Source: CAVUXJ01 sp963814975
GTDB taxonomy: Bacteria; Acidobacteriota; Vicinamibacteria; Vicinamibacterales; CAVVIG01
Direction: 5' to 3'
Assembly (NCBI GenBank): GCA_963814975.1
Contig: CAWFFB010000035.1
Location: 501,889-565,888 of the forward strand
Length of the DNA: 64,000 nt
The notes below the pieces were generated by a model. It saw only the letters and a program-made list of their open reading frames with translations, was not told where the DNA came from and made no database searches. Every line of letters begins with the position of its first letter. Position 1 is the first letter of the stretch. Below, piece after piece: positions 1-7,871 of the stretch. A program made the translations under genes and the position numbers.

Positions 1-65
1 ACGGCCTGCATGAGCGAGGCGACATCGTCCGCAAGGACTTCGAAAGAATAAGGCTCCCGCTTCAC
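1..65 (-). CDS. 5' end of an unrecognised gene, cut by the window edge
   Basis: A GTG codon at 63-65 on the minus strand opens a frame that stays open to the window edge and encodes 21 complete codons, beginning MKREPYSFEVLAD. It is divergent from the monooxygenase at 187, with about 120 bases between them that could hold two promoters. The piece is too short to identify. The call rests only on an open frame and natural-looking composition, so it may be spurious. Confidence 0.3.
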   Translation of the reverse strand, partial: MKREPYSFEVLADDVASLMQA

Positions 66-186
66 GCCGCTGTCGTCTGGACGCGATATACTGCGGCACT
101 TCCCGGGACGGCGGCGAAGAACCAGTGCCACCCGAACAGGCCATCCTCGAGCCCAGCTGACACTTCGATTCTCGCGCGGAGATACG

Positions 187-1425
187 ATGACTGCCCCGAC
201 GGCGAGTTTCGACCGAACGGCGAAGATCGCATTGATCGGAGGCGGGCCGGCGGCGCTGGTGGCGGCCATCGCGCTCGCCCGTCGCGGCATTCGGACATCA
301 GTGTTCGAACGCGATCCGCACCCGGAAAAGGCGCCTCGGTTCAACCCGGATCGCTCCTACACCATCGATATCTCCGGTCACGGACTCAAGGCGATCAGGC
401 ACATCGATGCGTCCCGTTCGTTCGATGAACGCATGATCGCATTCAAGGGGCTCAAGATTCCTGGCGGCCGGACCGAAGAGTGGACGTTGCCGGGATGGAC
501 GGGGTCACGAGGCGACATCCTCCGGGCCCTCATGGCCGTTCTCGACGGCACGTACCGCGAATGGATCGATCTCGAGTTTAACTGCCGCGTGAACGCCGTC
601 AACGTCGAGACCGGTGTTGTCACATTCGATCCCGGATCGAACGCAGTCCCACCAAAACAGTTCGACTTCATCATCGGCGGTGACGGGGCAGGTTCCGTCG
701 TCCGCAGGGCCATGCTTCAGCAAGTGCCGGGATTCAACTCCGAAACCCGGTCGTATCCCAACTACTGCACGATGATCGAGCTGGATCGCGTCGGCGACGG
801 CATGGATCCGCAATACCTGCACGGGCTTTCCGTGCGACCGTTTTGCGTGGCCGGTGCGATCAGGCCCGATCCGGGATCCGACAGGCCGCGCTGGTTCTGT
901 GCGGTGGGCACGAAGGCCAAGCGGACATTCTCCTCGCCCGATGAGGCGCGGCGGTTCTTCCGCGAGCGCGCTCCGCGAGTGCAGGAACTGACGAGCGACG
1001 AGCAGGTCGCCGCCTTTGCCGAGCGAACCTGCTACCACATCGGCCAGACGCTCGCCTGTTCCCAACTCCATGGCGGCAAAGCCGTGCTGCTCGGAGACGC
1101 CGCCGCCGCGTTTCCGCCAATCGGGCAAGGGGTCAATGCGGCCATGGAATCGGCGATGGTGCTCGACCGTTGCATCGGCGCGACCGGCGCGTCAGCCGAC
1201 GGGCTGCTCGAAGCGGCACGACGTTACAACGCAGAGTGGCGACCGGAGGCCGAGGCGGTCGCGTGGATGGCCGTGAGAAGCCTCTTCGAGAATCGCGCCC
1301 ACATGTTCCGCGCGTCGATCACGTCGCGGCTCGGCATCAGCGTGTTCGATCAGGCGAAGAGCGACGAGGTTCTGTACTCCGAGGTCCGTCGCAAAGCGGA
1401 GCGGCTCTGGCCGCTGTGGACGTAA
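187..1425 (+). CDS. FAD-dependent monooxygenase
   Basis: A 412-residue flavoprotein of the PHBH/kynurenine-monooxygenase-like class. Near residue 15 the sequence LIGGGPAAL forms the Rossmann dinucleotide-binding loop, followed by a chain of small residues and an acidic residue (VFERD) ending the second strand. Near residue 295 the motif GDAAAAFPPIGQG is the second FAD-contact motif (GD), followed by N-A-A-M-E. The family uses NAD(P)H and O2 to hydroxylate an organic substrate. The substrate cannot be read from sequence. There is no signal peptide or C-terminal membrane anchor. The frame is intact. The ATG at 187 follows a GGAGATACG ribosome-binding region. The first tail-repeat copy follows 27 bases downstream. 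Confidence 0.85.
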   Translation: MTAPTASFDRTAKIALIGGGPAALVAAIALARRGIRTSVFERDPHPEKAPRFNPDRSYTIDISGHGLKAIRHIDASRSFDERMIAFKGLKIPGGRTEEWTLPGWTGSRGDILRALMAVLDGTYREWIDLEFNCRVNAVNVETGVVTFDPGSNAVPPKQFDFIIGGDGAGSVVRRAMLQQVPGFNSETRSYPNYCTMIELDRVGDGMDPQYLHGLSVRPFCVAGAIRPDPGSDRPRWFCAVGTKAKRTFSSPDEARRFFRERAPRVQELTSDEQVAAFAERTCYHIGQTLACSQLHGGKAVLLGDAAAAFPPIGQGVNAAMESAMVLDRCIGATGASADGLLEAARRYNAEWRPEAEAVAWMAVRSLFENRAHMFRASITSRLGISVFDQAKSDEVLYSEVRRKAERLWPLWT

Positions 1426-1452
1426 ACAAAGGCACCGTCTCAACGTCGAGCG

Positions 1453-1542
1453 ATGCGAGACGTGGTGAGCCGGATTTGCACCAGTTGGAACCAGATGTCG
1501 AGCTGGCTAAGCCAGCTCAAGGGGCTCCAACGAGCCGCATAG
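1453..1542 (+). repeat. Tail repeat, copy A (29-codon reading frame)
   Basis: First of four copies of a short coding repeat (others at 3929, 4716 and 5570). It reads ATG to TAG and contains T-S-W-N-Q, then S-S-W-L, and ends Q-R-A-A-stop. All copies share the bases AGTTGGAACCA exactly. The C-terminal Ala-Ala-stop is kept although codons and stop codons differ (GCCGCATAG here, GCGGCGTGA in copy C), which indicates selection on a peptide. The upstream bases GTGGTGAGCCGG also occur at the serine recombinase/tRNA-Lys junction at 15676-15687. This copy can fold into a strong hairpin because the GAGCTGGCT at its centre is followed by its own complement. Confidence 0.6.
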
Positions 1543-1630
1543 TCAAGCGGGGCAGGAGTTACGAGGGGGACTCATCAATCGCGCCGTCGGAACGGCCGAA
1601 CGCTCACGTGGGACATCTAAGTGAAGAGAC

Positions 1631-2220
1631 ATGAAGTCTGCCGCATTGGCGCTGTGCCTGGCTCTCATCGCTCCGGCCGCGGCGGCTGGCCAGTCGGCAG
1701 TTCCTCTGCGCGAGGTGCGCTTTTCCGGGCCCTCGGCGGTGGACGAGTTGTGCGCGTGCCTGCTCGACCTGCGGCGGACGCCGAGGCGCAGGGCCGCCTC
1801 GATTTCACTGCCGAAGTGGAGTCCGCTGGTGCGGGCGGGCCGCTGGACCTGACCGCGCGTATCTGGGCGGGATCCGCTCATGCGGTCGGGCGCATCAACT
1901 TCACCGGTCACTCCGGGATCAACGACTCCACGCTCCGCCGCGCCCTGACGATCTACGAGCGCGACCTGCTCGACGTCGGACAGCTGCGGCGCAGTCTCGC
2001 GCGAATCAACGACATCGGCGTCTTCGAGCCGCTCACGCTGGCGGACATCAGCGTAGCGCGCCGGGACGATGGCGTCACGGCGGACCTGACGATTCCACTG
2101 CGTGAACGGAAACGGCGGGGGTGGCCGCTCATCTGCGTGCCGCCCAAACCACGCCTCTGGTGGCTGCGCCGCGGCGCAGCAGCAGTCGGCAACGTAGCGC
2201 TTGGGGCGCTAATCCCATGA
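1631..2220 (+). pseudogene. POTRA-domain outer-membrane assembly protein, frameshifted and truncated
   Basis: The ATG at 1631 starts a signal peptide (MKSAALALCLALIAPAAAAGQ), after which VPLREVRFSGP begins the first POTRA-like strand. The reading then moves into another frame near 1770-1800, where a second POTRA-like module (VGRINFTGHSGINDSTLRRAL, then YERDLLDVGQLRRSLARIND) is well preserved up to ERKRRGWPL. POTRA domains belong to BamA/TamA-type outer-membrane assembly proteins. Here there is no barrel, and the last 30 residues look unrelated. Either an indel error or a real lesion would explain the frame break. The loss of the C-terminal part supports real decay. Confidence 0.6.
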
Positions 2221-2249
2221 ACCGCCAAAGCAACTCGGCGTCGTGCCAA

Positions 2250-2396
2250 GAGTCATTCGCAGGGCGGTCCACGTCGCTGGCTCAGAACCGCGCTGCGCGC
2301 GCCGAACTTGGATGGGAGCCGCGACCGCTCCAGCAGACCCTCGAGGACACTATTCAGTGGTGCGGAAACAACCTGAAGTTTGAGGTCCGCCTATGA
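2250..2396 (+). pseudogene. C-terminal remnant of an NAD-dependent sugar epimerase or dihydroflavonol-reductase-like SDR
   Basis: Only the last part of an extended SDR is recognisable: A-R-A-E-L-G-W-E-P-R-P-L followed by L-E-D-T-I-Q-W, the usual C-terminal helix of this family (xELGWxPRxLeexLxDTxxW). The Rossmann domain and the YxxxK site are absent. The stop codon TGA at 2394-2396 overlaps the ATG of the next gene at 2393 (ATGA), so the original translational coupling with the propeller protein survives although the upstream gene has been deleted. The upstream limit of the remnant is approximate. Confidence 0.55.
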
Positions 2397-3654
2397 CGAA
2401 GTGGATTGCGGTGACTCTTGTGCTGCTGGCCGGCGTGATCTGGTGGATCGCGGCGGCCCCCAGGCCCGAAATCGGGTCGCCGAATCGGTCGTCCTCGACC
2501 CATCCACCGAGAAGGCGATTGCGGCGGTCGACGACTCCGCCGGCTTTGCCGCCGGGCTGGAGAGTTTTCCGTCCAGCCTGCCTCACTTTGACGATGTCGT
2601 GTACCTCGAGGGCGGGACCACGGCGCTGGTCACGGCGATCGACGGGAAGATCTGGACCGTGAATCTCGCCACGCACGCCGCCCAGCCCCTGGTGGATCCG
2701 CCACTCATGGCGTATGGCATACACGAAGCGCCCGGCGATCCAAATCACGTCTACTTCTGCGCGTCGCGCTCCTACAGCGCAGCATCTCCGGGCGAAGCAG
2801 TGGGGCTGTACCGTCTCGCGCTCGACGACCGCTCGATCGAGCCGATCGTGATCGAAGTGCCGGCCACCGATCTCGACAACGAACGCCCCGTCGTGTACGG
2901 CGACAGCGATCCCAAGGCACCCGAATTGCGACCGGGCGCGGGCGGTGTGGCCCGGCGCGCCCTCGTGGTCTGCGACAACCTGGAAGTCAGCGAGGACGGC
3001 CGGCGGATCTATTTCTCCGAACCGTTCGACTACACAGGCGCCTCGGTGGATGATGCCGTGGACGAGGCCATCGCGCTCGCGCCCAACGGACGCCTGTGGC
3101 GCCACGATCTGGACAGCGAAGCGACCCGCCTCGTTGCCGAAGGGTTTCACTTCATCAACAGCGTGCTCTACGACCTGCATCCGGGCCAGGCGAGGGAGGA
3201 CTCCGTCCTGGTGACCCAGACGTCGCTGTTCCGTCTCACGCGTTTCAACCTCCGTGGCCCTAAAGCGGGAAGCGCCGAAGTGGTGCTCGACGGCATTACA
3301 GGCATGAACGATGGCATGGACCGCGACGCGGCGGGGCGCATCTGGTTCGCGCTTTTCACTGAGAGAGGGTCGCTCCTGACCTGGGTCCATGCGCACGCCT
3401 GGCTCAAGCCGCTCTTCATGCGGTTGCCGGCCAGACTGCTGCTGGGCCGCCAGCGGCCTACCGGCGTGCTGGTCGTGAGCCCAGACGGGAGAATGCCACT
3501 CTATGCGGCCATGTATGAAGGCCCGATGCTGGCCTCGATCGCTTCCGCCGTGCCCGGGCAGGCGGGCATTTATCTGGCGAACGAGTCTCTGAACAGCGCC
3601 GATCGCGAGCAGACCGGAGTCGTGCGTCTCAAGTGGCCGAAACAATTGCCGTGA
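2393..3654 (+). CDS. Membrane-anchored SMP-30/strictosidine synthase-like beta-propeller, frameshifted near the N-terminus
   Basis: The ATG at 2393 begins MTKWIAVTLVLLAGVIWWIAA, a single N-terminal membrane segment. The remaining 390 residues continue in another frame after about 2460-2490. The body carries propeller features of the gluconolactonase/strictosidine-synthase superfamily: DDVVYLEGG, a DNLEVSEDGRRIYFSEP strand, and GMNDGMDRDAAGRIWFA, the metal-site region. A lactonase or esterase role is possible but the substrate is unknown. It was presumably co-translated with the SDR whose remnant precedes it. One indel explains the frame change. The rest is intact to TGA at 3652. Confidence 0.7.
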
Positions 3655-3928
3655 GAGGAGTTATAAACCCATGACCTTTACACCAAGACGATCGTGACTG
3701 TCATCGCGGCATCCCTCGTGTAGATAGACGGCGAGCTGCGAGGGAGTGCGATCGACTTCGACCGACAAGGTAATGAAACTTCGGAGAAGGGCGGGGGTCT
3801 GAACTGGCGTCCAACAAGAGCGTCGTGGAGAACGGTTCGTATCGAGGCGGCCACGACGATTACTTCGTGAGCCGCAGACTCACCAACCTCGCTGAGGCGG
3901 CTGTCCTCGTAAGTGCTTGGATCGATTC

Positions 3929-4009
3929 ATGGTGAGCCGGATTTTCGCCAGTTGGAACCACTTGTCCTCCTGGCTGCGACAGATTGAGAGGCTCCGGGGC
4001 GCCGCGTGA
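3929..4009 (+). repeat. Tail repeat, copy B (26-codon reading frame)
   Basis: Reads ATG to TGA with the conserved core F-A-S-W-N followed by S-S-W-L-R and terminal R-G-A-A-stop. The start ATGGTGAGCCGG contains the same TGGTGAGCCGG found at copy A and at the 3' end of tRNA-Lys at 15677. It sits 55 bases upstream of the DUF433 gene. The peptide would form a short amphipathic helix with Trp and Leu on one face and Arg on the other. Whether it is translated alone is unknown. Confidence 0.6.
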
Positions 4010-4063
4010 ACCGGCGTGACGGGCGCGCAATTTGCCGTAATCTGGAGCGATGGAGGGGAGTTC

Positions 4064-4291
4064 ATGGCAGCGCTTGACTGGTCCCAGTGCCCGGCCGTCG
4101 AGAGTATCCCGGGAAAGGTGAGCGGCGCCTGGGTGTTCAAGGGCACCCGTCTGCCCGTGGCCACTGTCATCGAAAATCTCGAAGATCTCAGCATCGACGA
4201 GGTCATCGAGCAGTTCGACGTGACTCGGGAGCAGGTGACCGCCGTTCTCGACTTCGTGGCCCAGAGTCTCCGCGCCGAGCCCGTCCCGCCG
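4064..4291 (+). CDS. DUF433 antitoxin-like protein
   Basis: About 76 residues from the ATG at 4064, preceded by GGAGGGGAG. The sequence WSQCPAVESIPGKVSGAWVF, then GTRLPVATVIENLEDLSIDEVIEQFD and a final helix, matches DUF433. That is a helix-turn-helix-like antitoxin usually paired with a PIN-like DUF5615 toxin. No stop codon separates it from the toxin. The frame continues directly, so the two are either fused or joined by an indel near 4285. The region lies between tail repeats B and C, as a self-contained cassette-like unit. Confidence 0.8.
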
Positions 4292-4632
4292 GTGCTCATC
4301 CTCTTTGACCACGGCACGCCGAAGGGGCTGGCCCGCGCGTTGTCAGCGCACATCGTCCATACGGCGCAATCGAAGGGCTGGGACACACTCAGCAACGGCG
4401 CCCTGTTGGACGCCGCCGAGGAAGCTGGCTTCGAGTTGCTGCTGACGACCGACCGTCGTATTCGCCACCAGCAAGACCTGAGAGCGCGCCGCATCGCCCT
4501 CGTCGTGCTGACGGTAGCACGAAATGGTCGCTCGTTCGGCGGCATACCGATCGGATCGCCGCCGCCGTTGCTTCCGCTACGGCTGGCAGCTACGTGGAGG
4601 TCGAGATTCCCTTCGAGCCGAAACCGGCCTAG
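4292..4632 (+). CDS. DUF5615 PIN-like toxin, one-base frameshift near the end
   Basis: Beginning at a candidate GTG (4292), the sequence VLILFDHGTPKGLARAL is the classic DUF5615 N-terminus with the first acidic residue of the PIN-like site. GWDTLSNGALLDAAEEAGFELLLTTDRRIRHQQ supplies the central acidic cluster. After ALVVLT one base appears to be missing (expected ACGGGTAGC, seen ACGGTAGC near 4512). Restoring it gives TKWSLVRRHTDRIAAAV and a C-terminus EVEIPFEPKPA ending at TAG 4630-4632. DUF5615 proteins are predicted ribonucleases neutralised by DUF433 partners. Confidence 0.75.
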
Positions 4633-4715
4633 CACTGAACGCCCCGTCGCGCACTTGGGCGCGTCGACGCATCTCCGACTCTCGTTCGCAGGACCAATAT
4701 CAGGTGAGAGTGTCG

Positions 4716-4805
4716 ATGAAAAGAGTGGTGACCCTAACGTTCGCCAGTTGGAACCAGCTGGACGGGTGGTTGCGACGAGTGGAAGAGCTGCGACGGGCGG
4801 CGTGA
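4716..4805 (+). repeat. Tail repeat, copy C (29-codon reading frame)
   Basis: Reads ATG to TGA with F-A-S-W-N-Q-L, then W-L-R-R and terminal L-R-R-A-A-stop. The 28 bases from 4706 (GAGAGTG, GATGAAAA, GAGTGGTGA) match the 3' end of the serine recombinase gene at 15658-15685 with one inserted A and about three mismatches. Dropping that A puts the repeat in frame with E-S-V-D-E-R-V-V, against E-S-A-D-E-R-V-V in the recombinase. This links the repeat to recombinase C-termini. Confidence 0.65.
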
Positions 4806-4814
4806 AGTCCGGAG

Positions 4815-5057
4815 TCAGGCGCTCAGCGCACGCGCCGCCGGACGATCGGCTGGCGTCGGCATGCGCAGGGCAGTGGCCGGCAGAGTGGCCACGCCGACGG
4901 TGTTGCCCGTCATGTCGAAGAACTCGACCGAGTAGCCTTCTTCGACAACACCAGGCACAGGGTGCCGCTCCACGACCGTGCCGACATCGCCGGCCCGCAG
5001 TCCGTGCTCGGGAACGTCGCGGGTCAGGATCACGTCGCCGTACATGTCAAAGGGCAT
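4815..5057 (-). CDS. DUF4926 domain protein
   Basis: 80 residues. DVILTRDVPEHGLRAGDVGTVVERH, then GYSVEFFDMTGNTVGVATLP, is the DUF4926 signature, a small SH3/KOW-like beta protein. It overlaps the end of the upstream DUF6883 gene by 11 bases, so the two are co-translated. This pair recurs in accessory regions and may be a toxin-antitoxin or defence-related unit, but no activity is established. It ends 10 bases from tail repeat C, on the opposite strand. Confidence 0.8.
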   Translation of the reverse strand: MPFDMYGDVILTRDVPEHGLRAGDVGTVVERHPVPGVVEEGYSVEFFDMTGNTVGVATLPATALRMPTPADRPAARALSA

Positions 5058-5394
5058 TTCCTACCTCGGGTACATGGTAATCAATCGCGGCACGTCGGTT
5101 CCAGCGTCGATCTGCCAGATCGAGCAGAACCTGTACGGTCTTTCCGCTGGGCGTCTTGATCGGACCCTCGATCTCGTAAACGACCCCGTACGCGTTCTCG
5201 GACGTCCGTGTCACGTCGAGTGACAGGTGCTGCGCTCTCAGGTCCGACTCCAGCAGGCGTGGAGCATCAGGTCGATACCCGACGCCGAGGAGAAGCCTTG
5301 CCTTCGCGGCGCCTCGCTTGTGCGACATGTTCAGCAGGTACTCGGTCAGCTTCTCCACAGCGATCACGGCGCGCTCTGCGTTGGGAATCGTCAT
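5047..5394 (-). CDS. DUF6883 domain protein
   Basis: The start is taken at the ATG 5392-5394 giving MTIPNAERAVIAVEKLTEYL. The longer upstream frame is low-complexity and lacks support. The sequence NMSHKRGAAKARLLL and the closing SGKTVQVLLDLADRRWNRRAAI fit DUF6883, a small protein often next to DUF4926 and sometimes within larger nuclease or toxin proteins. It is the first gene of a two-gene minus-strand unit lying between tail repeats C and D. Confidence 0.7.
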   Translation of the reverse strand: MTIPNAERAVIAVEKLTEYLLNMSHKRGAAKARLLLGVGYRPDAPRLLESDLRAQHLSLDVTRTSENAYGVVYEIEGPIKTPSGKTVQVLLDLADRRWNRRAAIDYHVPEVGNAL

Positions 5395-5544
5395 GGGCCA
5401 AGCACGCGCCGGACAGCGCAGCGTGGACCTACTGTACAGCGAGAAGTGCGCCTCGCGACGACGCCACGTCGTCTGATGCGGGTCACGCGCGCTCGAGGAT
5501 GTTGCCCGGAACGCCACGGCCAGGGCCGGTGGACGCGTTCGCAA

Positions 5545-5565
5545 AACCTATTGCATGAATAGGTT
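5545..5565. repeat. Perfect 8-bp inverted repeat upstream of tail repeat D
   Basis: AACCTATT, loop GCATG, AATAGGTT. It ends five bases before the ATG of tail repeat D. It is AT-rich compared with its surroundings and could be a recombinase or regulator binding site. Confidence 0.5.
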
Positions 5566-5569
5566 GGGG

Positions 5570-5653
5570 ATGCTGGTGACCCGAAATTCCGCCAGTTGGA
5601 ACCAACTGACAAGTTGCCTTCGGCGAATCGATCACCTCCGGCGCGCGGCATAG
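5570..5653 (+). repeat. Tail repeat, copy D (27-codon reading frame)
   Basis: Reads ATG to TAG with S-A-S-W-N-Q-L, then L-R-R-I, and terminal L-R-R-A-A-stop. The upstream bases are CTGGTGACCCG, like copy C rather than copies A and B. It closes the cassette-like stretch. No further copy was seen on either strand downstream. The next 150 bases are unusually AT-rich and without a gene. Confidence 0.6.
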
Positions 5654-5809
5654 TTCGAATCCCTAACACCCAGCCACGCAATTTAGCCCTGTGTTTTCAA
5701 TTACTTACGAAACAGGGTGATCTTCGCTTTAGAACTCGCAGCGACCTCCAACTCGGTTCTCTCCTCATTGTCATGTAGTCATCATCGAACCAGCTTCCCT
5801 AACCCATTC

Positions 5810-6982
5810 CTAGTCGGTGCAGGCCGCCAGTGCCAGATCGCTCAGTCTCTGCAACCGTTGAAAATGGGCGAGACCATCGAGGAGGCCGGCACAGAGGAAT
5901 ACGAATGTCAGGTCCCGCTCTGGATCCACCAGCCACATCGTCGAGCCGCCACCGACCGCATAGACGGCTCGCGGCGAGGCTGTATGCCCGGCCCCGGTCA
6001 GATAGTGTCCATGGCCTCGCACATAGCCGCCAAGCAACGAGAAGTTAACGGGAAAATCCTGCATGCCGTGTTCCAGAATATAGAACTGGACTGCGCCGTT
6101 GCTCATGTCGCCCGTGTGGTTCTGACTGGCATAGTCGAACAGCGCCGGTGACATCAGGCGGTAACTGCCATTGCTGCCCCGGCGACGCATCACCTCGGCA
6201 AAGCGGAACACATCGTCGGCGGTGCCGTACGCATTTCCCGCTGGCACTTCACCTTTGGGCATGAACGTGTTGAGCATGTTGGCGGCCGCGGTGGTGGCCG
6301 GCGTCGTGTTTCGTTCAGTGTAGAACGTTGGCACCCGACGCGGCTCGTCCAAGGACATTCCATAACGGGTGTCGACCATGCCCAGCGGCTTAAACAGCTC
6401 TTCGTGCGCAATCGTCGAGAATGAACGTTTGGCCGGGTCGGTCACCACCATCATCTGCGCAAGGACCGCATGTCCCGCCGTCGGGGCGTAGGAGCATTGC
6501 GTGCCGGGTGGATACGCGACCGGAACGGCGGAGATGGCCGTCACGACCTTGGCGAGGTTTCCCATGTCGTCGAACCCCAGCGGAGGTGGGGGCGGCAACG
6601 CGGGAAATATGCCCGCCGTATGGTTGAGAAGCTGCCGGACGGTGATGCCTTTCTTGCCAGCGACACCGAATTCCGGAAGGACATCGGCTGCATGTGTGTC
6701 CAGCGTGAATCTGCCATGGTCAACGGCCCGCAGGACCAGGGACGCGGCGAAAGACTTGGAGAGCGACATCAGCAAATAGAGGTCATCGGCCGCAGCGGCC
6801 CGACCGGGCGCGACATGACCTAACACCTCCCGGCAGCCGATTTCACCACCGCGCGCGACGATGATCGCAGCCCCAGCCGTCTGTCCCTGATCGATGTCGG
6901 CTTGAATAGCCGCCACAAGTCTTTGCAACGCGGCCGGGTCAAGACCGACAGTCGCCGGGTCGGAAGAGGCAATGGTCGTCAC
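5810..6982 (-). CDS. Serine hydrolase of the beta-lactamase/class C-like family
   Basis: The start is set at GTG 6980-6982, which follows AAAGGAGA at good spacing and gives a 390-residue protein. The S-x-x-K motif is S-L-S-K in LLMSLSKSFAAS near residue 80. The usual Y-x-N position is Y-A-P in CSYAPTAGHAVL. A C-terminal H-T-A-S in TGAGHTAS may replace the HxG motif. No signal peptide is seen, so it is probably cytoplasmic and an esterase or amidase rather than a beta-lactamase. It is the last gene of a minus-strand set with two HXXEE proteins and a TetR regulator. Confidence 0.8.
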   Translation of the reverse strand: MTTIASSDPATVGLDPAALQRLVAAIQADIDQGQTAGAAIIVARGGEIGCREVLGHVAPGRAAAADDLYLLMSLSKSFAASLVLRAVDHGRFTLDTHAADVLPEFGVAGKKGITVRQLLNHTAGIFPALPPPPPLGFDDMGNLAKVVTAISAVPVAYPPGTQCSYAPTAGHAVLAQMMVVTDPAKRSFSTIAHEELFKPLGMVDTRYGMSLDEPRRVPTFYTERNTTPATTAAANMLNTFMPKGEVPAGNAYGTADDVFRFAEVMRRRGSNGSYRLMSPALFDYASQNHTGDMSNGAVQFYILEHGMQDFPVNFSLLGGYVRGHGHYLTGAGHTASPRAVYAVGGGSTMWLVDPERDLTFVFLCAGLLDGLAHFQRLQRLSDLALAACTD

Positions 6983-7097
6983 GATATCTTTCTCCTTTGG
7001 TCTTGGACGGATGCCAACACAAATCGAGGGGTTCCCCTGGTCGATCGTTCCTCCGATCAACCCGAGCATCATCGGTAGCCCGAGGCGAATCGCGCAG

Positions 7098-7832
7098 TCA
7101 TGTGACCGGTCTGATGAGCACGCCGCCCCGCCAGTTCTCTCCGAGCCAAGGGAGCAGAAGGAACAGAACAGCGTTCGCCAATTGGGTCCCTACCAGCGCC
7201 GCGCTACCGAGGTTGCCATTGATGAAGAGCATCAATGGCCCCGTCAGGATGATGTGGAAGATCACGCCATTGACGAAGATGAGCGCCAGAGCCTTGTAGC
7301 TCAACCGACCGGTGCCGAAGCAGGCGTGGATGATCCAAGCCGATATCGGTACGAACAGAACGATTGCGGTAAGCGTACCGGGGCCAAAGCCAGCTCCTGC
7401 CAAGAGCGGCATGATGTGGAAGAAAAGGTTGACGAAAATCACGCCGTAAAACGCGAGGCCAACAAGCGGATGTCGGCGGCTCAGCAACGCGGCTATCGGC
7501 GCGATAACCCAGATCAGCGGAATGTTGACTGACAAGAAATACGCTGCAGGGATCGGGCAGTCCGGGGGCGCGGGCAAGTTCAAAACGGAGCAAATCTCAG
7601 CGGGGAATTGCGTCATACGACCGAACACGTCGATGCCGTATTCCTCGACGTTGTGTAGCAAGTAAATCGCCACCGCCAGCCACGATAACCAAACACGGTC
7701 ATGCCATCTCGATGAACCCGGTTCGCTCTGCAGGAGACGAGTGCCGAATAGCAAGAATAGAAACACAATCGCGGCTCCCCCTCCGATCCACGGGAAGAGG
7801 ACGATAGCAACGTCGGTCCAATTTTTATCCAT
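7098..7832 (-). CDS. HXXEE-type integral membrane protein (copy 1)
   Basis: About 244 residues from ATG 7830-7832 (a longer start is possible). Six to seven hydrophobic segments are visible. The family motif is HNVEEY at the end of the second membrane segment, followed by the conserved loop CPIPAAYFLSVNIPLIW. HXXEE proteins resemble membrane metalloenzymes with a His-Glu-Glu site, but their reaction is not known. It is a tandem paralogue of the next gene upstream, and both lie downstream of the TetR gene. Confidence 0.75.
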   Translation of the reverse strand: MDKNWTDVAIVLFPWIGGGAAIVFLFLLFGTRLLQSEPGSSRWHDRVWLSWLAVAIYLLHNVEEYGIDVFGRMTQFPAEICSVLNLPAPPDCPIPAAYFLSVNIPLIWVIAPIAALLSRRHPLVGLAFYGVIFVNLFFHIMPLLAGAGFGPGTLTAIVLFVPISAWIIHACFGTGRLSYKALALIFVNGVIFHIILTGPLMLFINGNLGSAALVGTQLANAVLFLLLPWLGENWRGGVLIRPVT

Positions 7833-7871
7833 TGAGGCACCGCTCAGGGGCAACGACTACCACGCGGTCGC

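Noticed and set aside
1453..5653. Tail repeats as classical integron attC sites
   Set aside because: The copies lack a convincing RYYYAAC/GTTRRRY pair, no tyrosine integron integrase is seen, and the changes between copies preserve codons and the Ala-Ala-stop end. A different recombination site remains possible.
7165..7200. Partial match to the tail-repeat core (TTCGCCAATTGG)
   Set aside because: It lies inside the HXXEE gene in antisense, lacks the AACCA part and the rest of the repeat, and looks like chance.
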